Part shown: piece after piece, positions 1 through 11,504 of the stretch
Layout: each line of letters begins with the position of its first letter
Numbering within the stretch: the stretch's first letter is position 1
Assembly: GCA_015680685.1 (NCBI GenBank)
Contig: MNCI01009226.1
Span: 1 to 49,604 of the forward strand
Origin: Gnetum montanum
Taxonomy: Eukaryota; Streptophyta; Gnetopsida; Gnetales; Gnetaceae
DNA length: 49,604 bases
Direction: 5' to 3'
Program-made: the position numbers and the translations under genes
Notes under the pieces: model-generated
Told to the model about the DNA's origin: nothing
The model's database searches: none
Seen by the model: the letters and a program-made list of their open reading frames with translations, nothing else

Positions 1-425
1 CGTACACACCCGTAGATGCTCGTAGTTAAGTCGTACTCACACCACCCTATGAAAGAAATAAATAACATTAAATAATTAACAAATAAATAAACTAAGTGAA
101 TGCTGCAATGATGAAGTAATCTCGATCTTTATTGCTGGTCATGTGCGTGTCCAAGTACGACACACTCGAATAAAGACACCGTACAATCACATTCACCACA
201 CTGTGGGCAGACACGGGAAAAATTCTAACTCTGGAGGGATCAAACTGCCAGAGCTTCGCTACTCTAAAATTGGGATCCCCAAATAAGGGAGAGCCGCCTC
301 TTATGTATAGACATGGCGGCTGACTGTGATATCGCATACACGATATCGTAGGGAAGGATGCGATATCGCGTTGGCTGCGATATTGCGTACGCGATATCGC
401 GGCCTGTGCGAACTGCGTCTCATCA
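1..425 (-). mobile_element. Partial LTR of a Ty3/gypsy element (right, 5' LTR or solo)
   Basis: The block holding aatgctgcaatgatgaagta, the ctttattg polyadenylation region (reverse of AATAAA) and gtccaagtacg is shared with the minus-strand LTR at 43435-44013. A reversed TATA-like tatgtata lies near 302-309. U3 is a cluster of GATATC palindromes at 329-400. The LTR ends ctcatca at 425, the same end as the other LTRs of this superfamily. No polypurine tract follows, so 425 is an outer boundary: either the 5' LTR of a minus-strand element extending left of the window, or a solo LTR cut by the window edge. Confidence 0.8.
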
Positions 426-1202
426 ACATTTAAAACAAAATTTCAAATCAAGAGAAATAAAAAAATGTTCTCATAGTGTTACATTTTTGTAAACTTTAAT
501 GTTTTCATAACAAAATCAAGAAGAGTACTTAGAAAAATAGAATTGATCAAGTTTCATAAAGATTTGATTACTATCCTCTTAGAAGTTAGGCCATGTAAAT
601 CAATCATCATGAAAAGCATAAAAAATAGCAACATCACATAAATAAAATTATTTCTTAAGATCTTATCAAACATTGAACCCATGACTTGTAAGCTAAGAAG
701 AAGCTTCACCAATTTTGTCATAAGAATTTTCAACATATTAAAGCCACCACTATAGAGATAATGAATGTTTACCAAACTTTGAAGAAGAAACTATAACAAA
801 ATAATTCTATCTATAGAATTGAAATTATAAATTCAAAAATACTTGAATCGCCTTGAAGAACTACCTAGACTACAAAAGTATTTTTTTTCTCAAGAAATAA
901 TTTGATCTAACCAAAAATGATTAATAGTAAGGGTTGCACCACCTTGATTTAAATTATGACTACTAGATTTTTACTGTAGAATTCTAAAGAATGTTGTTAC
1001 CAATAATGATTATATCTAAATTTAAAAATTTAATCTCTTGAAGAATAATAAAATTAGGAAAAAAATTTGCATGCAAAGAAAATCATTGGAAACTTTTGTT
1101 TGAAGTCTTTTAGTAAGACCTTAAATATTTTATGAAAAAAATTGACATTGGGTAATGGGGGAAGAGGCCCCTACCCTTTTGATGGAATCATCATTTTCAT
1201 AA
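426..1202. other. Unassigned AT-rich DNA
   Basis: No coding pattern, LTR or tRNA-like sequence was recognised here. The stretch is AT-rich and separates the first LTR from element E. The short ORFs across it do not resemble anything I know. Confidence 0.5.
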
Positions 1203-1207
1203 GTTAT

Positions 1208-2051
1208 TGATGTGGACATCAAACAGACCAATGTAACATCTCTCAAATGATGGGATCTTTCCCTAGAGTTTTAGCATGTTTGGGAGTGTTTTGGAACTAG
1301 TTTGATGAGTTTAGGATGTTACAAGGGCTATGGTGACTTGTTTGGAGGTATCCTGAGGTTCCAGGCCTTGAAGCAAGTATCTTTAATTCTGGCCCTTGCA
1401 GGTTAGGTATCTATCCTAACAATTAGACATCTCATCTATAGTTAAGACATCTACACACTCTCAAGACTTCTTAGACTAGATGTGTAACTTGACTTCAAGA
1501 TGTCTACTCTACCATCTCTACACTTGGGAAAGGCGTCTATTGTTTCTTCAAGATGTCTACTCTACCATCTCTACACTTGGGAAAGGCGTCTATTATTTCT
1601 TCAAGATGTCTATTATAGATTTTAATGGACATCAAATTGAATAGTAAATTGGAGGGAAGATGAAGAGATAGGTTGGTGAGGGGAGGGGGGAAGGGGAAGG
1701 ATATAAATAAACTTCTTGGACCTTCAATTTGATCAAGAGAAAAAGAGAGAGAGAAGAAAAAGTCTAGGACGAGAGAGAAAAGAGAAAGTGTATGAGTTGA
1801 GAGAAGAGTAGAGAGAGATAAAGTCTTGGCAAGGTGTCTTGATCATCATCCATGTGAGTGTGTCTTTTCTTTGATTGATTGTGTGTGAGAATTTGATTGA
1901 ATCTCTTGTCTATCCTTGGAAATTATGCTTCATTTCAACTATAATTACTCCATTTGAGTAAGAATAAAGCTTTCAATTTCTTTTCTTATTCAAATTTATT
2001 GTTTTGTGACATTAAGAGAGCTTGGATTGTGGAATCCATGGGAGCTCCTCA
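1208..2051 (+). repeat. Element E 5' LTR
   Basis: This 844-bp LTR pairs with 5181-5977. A purine-rich stretch near 1675-1700 precedes the TATA box TATAAATA (about 1701). GA-rich leader sequence follows (gagagagaa tracts). A 53-bp unit is duplicated at 1494-1546 and 1547-1599; the 3' LTR has one copy. The LTR ends gagctcctca. Confidence 0.9.
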
Positions 2052-2057
2052 TTAGAT

Positions 2058-2075
2058 TGGTATCAAAGCAACTTG
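2058..2075 (+). other. Element E primer binding site (initiator tRNA-Met type)
   Basis: tggtatcaaagcaacttg lies six bases after the 5' LTR. The TGGTATCA(G/A)AGC core is the usual plant primer site for initiator methionyl-tRNA. The A at the ninth position is a probable later change. Confidence 0.85.
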
Positions 2076-2411
2076 GAATTGAAGAAAGTTGCATTTAAGT
2101 GGATAATTCTCATCTCAATTACAAAGAATCACTCCAAATTCTCAAGCTTGGATGAATTCTCTCTTGCTACTTGTTCTCCTCATCCTAGGATTTGAAAGTT
2201 TCCCTTTGATTCCTAAGTTTATCATATCTTTCAAAGATTAGAATATAATGGAATGGGACACCCATTATCTTGCAATAGCTAGCGTTTGAAGATCTTATGC
2301 TCATTTCTCTTAAGATTTGAGTATTTCTTATCTTATTCCTTGAGAAATCTTGAAAATTTTACCTTTCCTTGTAGAATTTTGTGAAATTTTCTTTTTAGAT
2401 TAATTTCCATC

Positions 2412-3544
2412 ATGCCTCCAAAGAAGAAGACAGTTCAAGCTCTGTCGAGAGATATGGATGACATGAGAAATGCTCTTAAGCTCATTGTTGAGAAAATTAA
2501 AAAGCTTGGAGAGAACAAAGGATATGCTACTTCACCAAAAGCATCCAAGCAAGGGTATAATTCATGCAGTTCTTCACCAAGACCTTCTTCAAGACATTCC
2601 TCAATGCCATTTCTTGAAGATGAATACTTTGGAGAAGGAGAAGCTCAAGATGATGTTTTTCTTCATTCTCCTAGTGCTGTAAATAAGTCTCAAGGTTTCA
2701 ATTTTCCTAGAAAATGAAAAAGGGAACTTCCTTTTAAACCTCAAAGTAAGGAAGGTAAAGGAATTGAAGTCACTCTTGCAAAAGCTTTCAAACATGCTTC
2801 AAGGATGCCTCATGTTGAAGTCATATCCTTCAATGACATGGAAGGAATTGAATCTTTTCTCTCTTGGCTAAAAATGATTAACAAGTACTTTGAACTTGAA
2901 AATGTCGAAAATCATCAAAAGGTGTCTTTTGTTGAAACCAAATTAGAAGGCATAGCACTTGTATGGTGTTAAAAGGAACATCATTCTTACAAGGTGAATA
3001 ATGGTACTCCTATCAAGGATTCATGTCTAATGCAGTTGATTCTCAAGAAAAATTTTGAGAAGACTCATCATAGAAAAGAAGATATCCAAAAATTGAAGTA
3101 CCTAAGGCAAGGTGATAAGAGTGTGAAGGACCACTACATGGACTTTTGTAAGGCTTTCCAATTTGCAAAAATTCATTGGGATGATTATGAACAAGCATCT
3201 GACTTTCAAGGAGGACTTAAAAGGGAGTATTAACAAGAGCTAACCTTTATGAGCCCCAAACATTAGATGAGGCTTTTGAATTAGCTCTTAAGGCTACAAA
3301 GAAAATTCAAGGCTACATTAGAGGTTCTAAATATTTCAAGGGTAAGAACTCCAAAGCTTTTGAAAGTAAGAATGGAGCCAAGGAAAAAGGAAATTCCAAG
3401 AAAGACTTCTCCAAAAATGAAAAGGGTCAAGGAAATGGTTATGCATCCAATCTTCAATGCTTCAATTGTGATGAAAACAGACACAAGCAATGGGAGTGTA
3501 ATAAGCCAAAGGTTTCCAAGAGCAAGAAACTCCAAATCTTATAA
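2412..3544 (+). pseudogene. gag: Element E gag polyprotein, degraded
   Basis: The reading frame starts at ATG 2412 (MPPKKKTVQALSRDMDD). It continues through in-frame stops at 2715 and near 2970, then shifts frame near 3240. Its centre (about 2790-3230) has a retrotransposon gag domain pattern with spaced W/F residues (SFLSWLKMINKYFEL, LVWC, FEKTHHRKEDIQKLKYLRQG). The end has a perfect CX2CX4HX4C zinc knuckle at 3458-3499 (CFNCDENRHKQWEC), followed by a lysine-rich tail stopping at 3542. Such proteins form the particle and bind the element RNA. The N-terminus is basic and serine-rich. It is inactive as it stands because of the stops and frameshift. Confidence 0.85.
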
Positions 3545-3794
3545 AAGGAAGAATCCTCCAATGAAGGTACACCTCTTGTGATTAAATATGCAACAAAAAT
3601 TAATTCTTGCATTTTTATGGGAAATATAAATGTTAATTAATGAAATGAGGAAGAAGAAAGGTTTGATGAAGTAGATATCAATAGAAAATGAATTCTCAAG
3701 TATCTCTTATTGAGCAAAGAAGTGCTCAATACTCAAAGGTTTCAAGGAAAGAAACCAAAGGAGTGCTCAGTACTCAAAGGTTTCAAGGTCCAAG

Positions 3795-4850
3795 ATGGTG
3801 TATGTTGCTAATCAAGAAGAGTTCCTACTTCATGAGTCATGGAGGGTGAAAGATCAAAGCCAAAGGAGTGTCCAAGATCAAGAGACTTCTCCAAGAAAGG
3901 TCAATAGCATTATTATAAGGTATGATTCTCATACTTTTTGCAATTTTTCTATACCTTGTGACAAGGGAAAGAAGATTCTAAGCCAAGTTGAGGCTATCTC
4001 ATGGAAGATAGGTGAGTCTTCTAGCCAAGGTATGTGGAAGAATGATTTCTTTGATGATGTTTTTGATGAATTTAATTTTAAAGCCATGGAGGAGAGCTTA
4101 CCTTTTGAGTTGGTACCTCTAAAATGGGATGAAGGGCTTGTTGATGATTTCTTTAAAGAGGAGAAGCCATTGGAATTGGGAATTCCTATTTGGGATATTG
4201 AACCTTCAAGCTTTGATGAGATTGAATAGCCACATGTTGAAGATCAAGTTGAGCCAAATATGAATGGAAGAAGTCATGAAGAGGTAAGTGAGGCTAGGCT
4301 TTACCTTACAAATGGTAGTAATGTCTCTTATGTTGAAGCTAGTGTGATGGATTCTAGTATTTTACTTCAACTTGGTAGTGGTTTGTTTAGTTGTGATGAT
4401 GAGGATCATGATCATTGTGATGATTATGATGAAATTGTAAGTCATGTTGAAAATGATGAGAGCAATGTGGCTTTTGATGTCATTGTTAGTGAGAGGAAGA
4501 CTAATAATGGTAATTTGTTTGATGATGATGTCTATTGGGATAGTCATTATGAGAAGATCATTATTGATGTTAGGAAAGACATTGATAATGATATGATTTT
4601 CTAGAATTTGGAAATGATTGCCATGAGTTATGATAATAATGAATTTGTCAAATGTATTGAGGAACTTGATTGTATTGGCTATGAAATGGATAAGCAGCCT
4701 GAAGACAATCCAAGTGATTATGGTGTTGATGGTGAAAGGGAGCTAAATGATAGTCTTCCAAACACCAAGAAGAAGAAGGTGAAGAAGAGAAAAAAGGATG
4801 GAAGAAGGGAAATTGGTTTGAGGAAATCTAATCCTTTTGAATTTTCTTAA
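3795..4850 (+). pseudogene. Element E downstream acidic ORF of unknown function
   Basis: A single frame of 352 codons runs from ATG 3795 to the stop at 4848, broken only by two in-frame TAG codons (4227 and 4602) that split it into three pieces of 144, 114 and 80 residues. The product would be strongly acidic, with Asp/Glu clusters such as DDEDHDHCDDYDE near 4395-4435, and ends in a short lysine-rich stretch (KKKKVKKRKKDGRR, about 4770-4810). No protease DSG/DTG, reverse transcriptase or integrase motif is present. It lies where pol would normally be, between gag and the 3' LTR. I do not recognise the family. Conservation of frame with only stop mutations suggests it once encoded a protein; alternatively, it is a remnant of a rewritten gag-pol spacer. 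Confidence 0.55.
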
Positions 4851-4988
4851 TCTTTGTTTGTTTCAAGTCATGAAAGAAACACATGGGAATTGGTTCTCTC
4901 AAAATGGAAGAATGGTGAAGCCCTTGAGAGCAAAGACCATATCTACTCTTCTTTCATGAATCTCTCCATTGTGATGCAAGCATAAAAT

Positions 4989-5014
4989 TGTGTGTGTGTG
5001 TGTGTGTGTGTGTG
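4989..5014. repeat. (TG)13 microsatellite
   Basis: Thirteen uninterrupted TG dinucleotides lie in the 3' untranslated part of element E, between the acidic ORF and the 3' LTR. Confidence 0.97.
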
Positions 5015-5180
5015 AAATCAGTTTAGATGGTAGAGAAAAAATGTTGTGAGCTCTTACCATTCCATGTGTGTTGTGATTTGGTTCATGTATTAATTGTGAC
5101 CTATGTGAGGGGGCAATAGCTATCCCAAGAGTAAAGGCATCTTGTGTGGGAATCAAGAATATTTTGAAGGATGAGGATGC

Positions 5181-5587
5181 TAATGTGGACATCAAATAGG
5201 CCAATGTAATATCTCTCCAATTATGGGATATTTCCCTGAAGTTTTGGCATATTTAGAAGTGTTTTGGGACTATTTTGATGAGTTTACAATGTTCTGGGGG
5301 CTATGGGAACTTATTTGGAGGTGTCCAAAGGTTCTAAGCCTCAAAACAAGCATCTTTAATTTTGGCCATGGCAAGTTAGATGTCTACCCTGACAATTAGG
5401 CATCTCATCTATAGTCAAGACATCTATAGACTCTTAAGAAATCTTAGACTAGACATTTTGACTTCAAGATGTTTACTTTGACATCTCTGCACCCAGGAAA
5501 GACTTCTAGTATTTCTTCAAGACATTTAATATAGATTTTAACTGACATTAAATTGAGTAGCAAATTGGAGGGAGGATGAAGAGATTG

Positions 5588-5620
<33 letters not shown>

Positions 5621-5977
5621 GGATATAAATAGACCTCTTGGGCATTCAATTTGATCATGAGAAAAAGAGAGAGAAGAGAGAGTCTAGGGAGAGAGAGAAA
5701 AGAGAGAGTGTGTAAGGAGTTGAGAGAAGAGTAGAGAGAGATAAAGTCTTGGCAAGGTGTTGTGATCATCATCTATGTGAGTGTGTGTTTTCTTTGATTG
5801 AGTGTGTGTGAGAATTTAATTGAATCTCTTATCTGTCCTTGGGAATTGTTCTTCCTTTCAGTTTTAATTACTCCATTTGAGTAGGAATAAAGCTTTCATT
5901 TTCGTTTCTTATTTAAATTTGTTGTTTTGTGACATTGAGAGAGCTTGGATTATGGAATCCATAGGAGCTCTGCATCA
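5181..5977 (+). repeat. Element E 3' LTR
   Basis: This 797-bp copy of the 5' LTR starts taatgtggacatcaaat and ends gagctctgcatca. It is preceded by a purine-rich stretch (gaaggatgaggatg, 5166-5179) that is the probable polypurine tract. It has a single copy of the 53-bp unit duplicated in the 5' LTR. It carries a 30-base G run at 5590-5619 directly before TATAAAT (5624-5630). Confidence 0.9.
5590..5619 (+). repeat. G30 homopolymer beside the LTR TATA box
   Basis: Thirty consecutive G residues end four bases before the TATA box of element E's 3' LTR. The 5' LTR has a mixed purine run (ggggaggggggaaggggaag) at the same place, so the pure run arose after insertion or reflects assembly or sequencing slippage. 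Confidence 0.85.
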
Positions 5978-5982
5978 GTTAT

Positions 5983-6954
5983 CTTTATATCATATCCAAG
6001 AGCTGAAAAAGAATTAATAGTAAAAATAATATCTTGAAAATGTTGACCATTATGAATATTTGACATATATTCATTAAGAAATTGATTTTCTGAATATTTT
6101 TCCTCAATGTAACCTTTTAAAAATCATCTAAATCAATAATAGGTTTCTATGAGGTTTTAGAAACATATATCTATTTTCCCTTAGTCATAAAATAATTTTT
6201 TGGAACTAAATAAAATGGAACATTCCTTAAAGATGAATTTTATCAATAAGCATTAAAATAAATGGGAGGATTATCTAGTGAAACTTCAATAAATTAAAAT
6301 AAACCTTAGCATGATTTACAACATCTTGTTGTTTACATGCTTGCATTTGCTTCTTTCAAAGCATCAAAAAACATGAGTTAAACATATGATCCTATTAATG
6401 GCAATAGTAACATGATTTTGGAAGATTATACTATAAAACTAGTTATACATAACTAATTTCAACAACTTGCAAAAGAATTTTTCACTTGAGGTAGTCAAGC
6501 TTCCCCTTGACCATATATTGAGTCCTATGACAACTAGTAGTTGTAGCTAGAGTTTTACAATACTTAATTGGTCTAAATTAAGAGATGATTTCTTTTTCAA
6601 CTCTCTTAAAAAAATTAATGGCAAATTTGATAATTCAACAAAACAGGGAACCTTGGGATGTTGGATCAAATGTAGGAGTCCACTTTTGAATAATTAATAA
6701 CGCATGATGATGATTAAATGCCAATATTTAGGGCTTTAAAAACTATTATTGAATCAACAACATCCACCAATAATAATTAATTTGAAAGATAGTATGCATG
6801 AATAGCTTGTAAACCTTGATCTTTCCAACATAGATTTAAATAATTGAAAAAGCTTAAAGATCGAGGTAAATAACTCAAATGTTGCAAAACAAACACTTTT
6901 AAATTTTTTTAAGCAACATTCATATACATCATCTAGTAGTTCATAAAAAAGCAT
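5983..6954. other. Unassigned AT-rich DNA
   Basis: About 970 bases between element E and the next LTR fragment. No coding similarity, terminal repeat or tRNA-like sequence could be supported. Confidence 0.5.
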
Positions 6955-7447
6955 AGGAGCTTATGTGAAGCCTTTCTCAATGGACCCCAAAAAGATCCAT
7001 TCAATAAGCTTTCTAAGAAAATTCAGCTTAGAAAACAAGAAAAACACAATAAAATGGAGAAAATCTCTCTTTTATTAAGAAAAATCTAAAAATGTAGTGA
7101 AATACATCAAAGATGAGAAGTCAAGCTTAACTCACAACTCTTCCAAGGATCTTAGAAGCCACACATGTCCCTTCTCAATCCTTAATTGCTTAAAATGAAG
7201 CTAAAGCTCAAGACACGATACTTATAAGAGATTATCTTAACCTCTCTCAAGTGCTCTCCCTTAGCTCTCACTCAAACTCTCTTACACAAGCTCTCAAGAG
7301 ACCTCTCAAATCTCTCTTCTCTCACTCTTACACAAACTTAGGCCTTAGACTCTTACTTATAGCTTCTTGGTGTGATCTTTCATCTTCCCTCCAATTTTCC
7401 ATTCAATTTGATGTCAGTTAAAATCTATACGAGACATCTTGGAGCAA
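6955..7447 (-). mobile_element. Truncated LTR related to element E
   Basis: Read on the minus strand, 7447 down to about 7380 matches element E's LTR at about 1610-1665 (catcttccctccaatttnc and the tgatgtcagttaaaatctat block). It then runs through a reversed TATA-like stretch (about 7355-7365) and a GA-rich leader, and ends near 6955 in a sequence like E's LTR end (ataggagc). The first several hundred bases of the LTR are missing at 7447, where LINE sequence begins. The outer end is approximate. Confidence 0.6.
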
Positions 7448-7473
7448 AATAGATTACAAAGTGCATTAATGGA
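7448..7473 (+). mobile_element. LINE retrotransposon, left remnant before element A
   Basis: The reading frame over these bases continues without a shift into 26729 onward when element A is removed (NRLQSALMD, then EDDVWIIF with the target duplication counted once). This shows that A inserted into a LINE ORF2. The LINE begins abruptly at the truncated LTR; 5' truncation is normal for LINE copies. Confidence 0.6.
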
Positions 7474-8406
7474 TGATGAGTGGTCAAGGTACCCGTACTC
7501 CCAACCATATGAATCACAAAGTGTTCACGCGTGATCTAGTTGAATTCCATGGACTCTATAGTTTCTAGTATGCTAGTCTTCTAGGAAGTGAACCTTGCCC
7601 TAAGGTCATTTGTTGTCTTCCCAATTACACTCATGATGCACATGGTATGGTTAAGGGCAATCAAGGCATATGACTTTTATTGTTTTTTGTTTTATGTTCT
7701 TTGGTGCTTACATAGAGAGATGAAGTAATTTAATAACTAATTTAATTTAACTAACTAACTAATCTCTAACTAGTCCTAATATCAAAATCTGGTCCCACTT
7801 TTTGTACACGTCTTGAACCCACGTACCCACTGATGGGTTACCAAGCATTATGCTACTAGCACACCAAGCAATAACATTACTGAGATTACAAAGTGAATAT
7901 GTGTTTATGCTCGAAGCAGTTGTACTTATGTATTTAACCTATTTAGCTTATCTTACTTAATTATCTTAATTACTGAGAAACATTGAACAAATAACTGAAA
8001 ACATTAAATGTGAGAATAAAACATTTAAACTATCCAGAATGCTGCAAGGTTTATTAAAAAGCTCATCTTTTTTATTGTACACACTGGTGTGGTTCAGGTA
8101 CAATAGTGCTCGAATAAAGATCCGTACATTCAATGACTCCTGCTATAGGCACTTAGGAAAATATTCTAACTTTTAAATATAAAAACAACAAGAGTTTGGC
8201 TACTACTATGACTTCTAATGCATAAGCACGGCTGGGGATCTCATATTTATAGTTTTTGCTATAGGACTACATTAATGGGACCTCATCAACATAGCAAACA
8301 CTACATTGACACAGCCCCATCGATGGGGCAACACCACGTAAATGGGGCCCCATCAATGAGGCCGCGTTAATGGGGGCTTGTTGACACAACGCTTTGATGC
8401 TCATCA
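7474..8406 (-). repeat. Element A 3' LTR
   Basis: This 933-bp LTR, read on the minus strand, starts tgatgagcatcaaag and ends at the +strand tgatgagtgg. Its U3 carries GC-rich palindromes built on ATCGAT and GGGGCCCC (about 8275-8370). A reversed TATA box (tatttata, 8244-8251) and the shared R/U5 follow. It matches 25787-26728. Confidence 0.9.
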
Positions 8407-8430
8407 TACCCCCACGACTAAATGAAAACT
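8407..8430 (-). promoter_or_regulatory. Element A terminal polypurine tract
   Basis: On the minus strand gttttcatttagtcgtgggggta abuts the TG of the 3' LTR. The tail AGTCGTGGGGGTA is shared with elements B and C and, less exactly, D. It should prime plus-strand DNA synthesis. Confidence 0.85.
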
Positions 8431-8641
8431 CATCCTTAAGTTCCCTTACAAGATTGGGAAGGTGTGGGATTATTGATTGACTCTTAACAAAACAAACTAA
8501 CTTGAAAAAATTGAGTGCTCAAGTGTACAAATCAAAAAATTACAAAAATTATGGTGTTCATGACACAAAATTAAACACCATGACGTGACTACAAAAAATT
8601 GAATAGCACATCCTCTAATGACGTGAAGATGGTGGTGAAGA

Positions 8642-11504
8642 TTAAACAATCCCAGGCGGTGGAGGATCCTGAGGTTCTGAAGGGCCTTCATTAGCTTTAG
8701 GCATGTGTGGTAGCTGAGGTAGTTGTGGCTATCTTGTTATGAAGACAACCTCCAATGGAAGGCAAAAGGCATCTAGCAATGTCTTCATCTTCTCCTCCTT
8801 ACTTCAGAAATCATTCGCAGTCCATGCAACAATACCAATGTGGGCTGGAATGGGGATATCCCACATACAAGGAATTATTGGGAACATCTCCTTCATGTTG
8901 ACAAAGTAGGCAGTGAATTGTTTATGTTCGATATTAAACATCCTGACTGCATTTTCTAGCTTTGGGTAGTCATTCATCCTCTTGGCCAAGTTCTTTGTAG
9001 TTGATCATTAATCAATGAATCATGTCTAAAGAACTTCAAGTTTAGCATTTACCACTACAAGCTTTTGCTTGATGTCTTTGTGATGCTTGAACTCAGCCTC
9101 ATACAACAAGTACGAGCTCACCACCTATTTCTTGAGCTCTGACCATGGTCGTTCGATAGTCAACATGGCCAGGTTTGCACAATGGAAATTGGCAAGCTCC
9201 ATATATTCTATCATCTCCTTAATCTACAACTTCTTTATGTGGATTTCTACCTTGTTGTAGGAATCTATCCCATCAACAATGGGTTGCCAAACTTCTCTAC
9301 CTTGTTGGAGTTGCTGGAGGGCTTTATTTTCTCTTGCCATCACCAATTGGGTGTGCTTTTCATTTACTTCCTTTTGTAGACCAACCTTCTCTCTGTAATG
9401 ATCTTTGACTTTCTAAAATTTGAAAGCTTCAGATTTCTAGGCAACTACCTTGATTGTAATTTTTTGGCAAAGGGTGCACACCTTATCCATAGAGATTCTT
9501 GTTATCTATTTCCAATGTCCTCAATTTTGTGTTTTCTCTAGTTAGTTGCTCCTACTATTGATGGATGAAATCAGTTAATTGTTGCTTATGTTCATCAACA
9601 TTTCATAGGTGATGATTTTCTATGGTCAACTAGGCATTCTCCTGGCAGGTTTGATCGAAGGCCTTCTAAATCTAATGTTGTGTGGCCTCTACCAAGGATC
9701 TATAGAACACTACTCTCTCCATTGCATCCTCAACCGCTTTTAGTTTGGTGTGAAGCTATTGCATAGCTTCATCTCTTGTCAGTGCCACGTTGAGAAATGT
9801 AGGATTGACAATCTGGGCTCTTAATTTGGCAACTTTCATAGTCGAGCATTCATTCTACTCCTTTACTATTTCAAGTTGCCCCTCCAATATGATATTCTTG
9901 CCCCTTACCTCAAGTAGCTTCGACTGGGTTGCATTTATGTTGCTTATAAGGTCAAAGACATTTGGAAGTGGTTGCTTGGTTCCCACTAGTCAGTCTAGTA
10001 GTTCCTCATGTTGTGCTGCATTTATTCTATCATTTGTGGTTCTTGTGAATGTCTGCACATCTTTGAGTGTAGCGATGTCTGATGCAAATGTCATAGGTGC
10101 ATTGAGAGTTTCAGTAATATGCTCAGTGACCACTTCTTCTATAGTCTCTTTCCCTTGGTGCTGCATCACTAATAAAGTTGCCCATTCATCCTCCTCCAAG
10201 TGCATCGAGAAGGTCACAACATTTCCAAAGATTTCTAGGAGTGACTGTTGTCCTGCAAGAGATACTATGACCTTTCTAGGGCTTGGATTTAACCTTGTGA
10301 GTAGCTACGTTCTTTGGGCTGAGAAAATAGATCCACCCTCACCCATCAAGCTGATCTTTCAGGCCACCTCATTAAGGTGACTTATGGCTAGTCTATATAT
10401 GGATGGGTCCCCACCATTCATGCTTGCTCATTGCTCTTGTTCACTTAAGATCCATTCTTTGTATTCATGCAATCATTGGGTAGTTATAGCAATGTCTCAC
10501 ACACTTATTTGAGTGGCAAGTGGAGGTGGTGGTCATTGCTTCTCTTCTTGGATAGTGGTTGTAGGTGTCTTATCCTTCATCATTTCTACCTAGTTGGTAG
10601 CTAGAACAATCCTAACAATATCATTAGTATAACATACTATTCCTCCCCTTCAACAGAGTTTCCTGATGAGACATGGGAAGGGGAGTGCCTTCCTTCCACA
10701 TTCATTTTTTTTAAAGTGCTTCTCCATCTCTAGATAGATCAGCTATGGAAGGTTGATGGGGAATCTCCCACTTAGAGTGGCACATGCTCAAGTAGAGAAA
10801 GTAGTGATTTTTCTTAGCCTCATTATGGGATTGAGGTGAAAGGCCACAATCTTTTAGTGTATCCTCTTTGCCGATGTGGGCACACCAAACTCCTTGCAAT
10901 CGACACCATAGCATCATTGCACCCATTCTTTATTAATGCTAAGATATGCCTGCATTGAGATCTTAGTAAGATTTGCCCCTATTTTGGGTAACCCAAGCAC
11001 TATAGTAATGGCCTACACTAAGTAGGACACTGAGATGTCCTTGATTTTCACCATTGATCTAGGTTGCCTATTGTTTTAGAATAGGAATGTTTCTCCCATG
11101 TACCACTCCCCAGTGGAAGTGATGATTGGCCACATGGGAGAGGCCTTTAGCTGGTCTTACACTTCTCTTGGTGCATGCTCTAGGAAAGAACCAAAATTTA
11201 ACTCTTGGAGCACCAATTTTTGGACCTTCCTTGATTTGATTTGATTCAGGCAAGCCTCTTTCAAGGTCACCTTAAGATTTGCTGGTTATGCTAGTGCATT
11301 ATCCTAATGGGAGTGTTCTGTTGCTATTGTTGGTTCTAAAATCTATCTGATAGATTCCACTTCTGTCTCTTCCTTAAGAGGACTTGTGGCATGGGTTGCT
11401 AGTGGTTCTTCTTTATCCTGTTCTTGGCATCTTCCTATCCTAGGCTGTTTCTCCCTTGGTTGAGATAGTTTTGCTTCCTATGTGTGTTTCCCTTTTGGTG
11501 CCAT
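8642..11504 (-). pseudogene. Element A accessory ORF (coiled-coil/plant transposon protein-like), decayed
   Basis: The frame starts at ATG 11504 (MAPKGKH) and ends near 8642 (DPPPPGIV, stop), about 950 codons with many stops and some frameshifts. Three stretches align with element D's ORF: the LPFPCLIRKLC motif upstream of about 10560; the MQHQG...EEVVTEHI...AQHEELLD stretch at 9990-10217; and the C-terminal FTAYFVNMKEMFP...HIGIVAW at 8804-8989. The LPFPCLIR.LC stretch resembles the putative plant transposon protein domain found in many plant retroelement ORFs, by my recollection of that family. It lies after integrase, where env-like ORFs sit in Athila elements, but no signal peptide or membrane segment is seen. 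Its function is unknown. Confidence 0.7.

Larger units (their letters stand above)
1208..5977 (+). mobile_element. Element E: complete pol-less LTR retrotransposon
   Basis: Two related LTRs (1208-2051 and 5181-5977) bound 3.1 kb of internal DNA, and the whole is flanked by the perfect 5-bp direct repeat gttat (1203-1207 and 5978-5982), the expected target-site duplication. The LTRs start TGATGTGG/TAATGTGG and end in CA. A primer binding site matching initiator tRNA-Met follows the 5' LTR. Inside are a gag with a retroviral zinc knuckle and a second, acidic ORF of unknown function. No protease, reverse transcriptase or integrase motif was found, so E is non-autonomous. It differs from A-D in LTR sequence and primer. 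The pol lineage that mobilised it cannot be named from this window. Confidence 0.92.

Noticed and set aside
9790-10380. 196-residue plus-strand ORF
   Set aside because: It lies antisense to the accessory ORF of element A, whose minus-strand frame matches element D (MQHQ...AQHEELLD).
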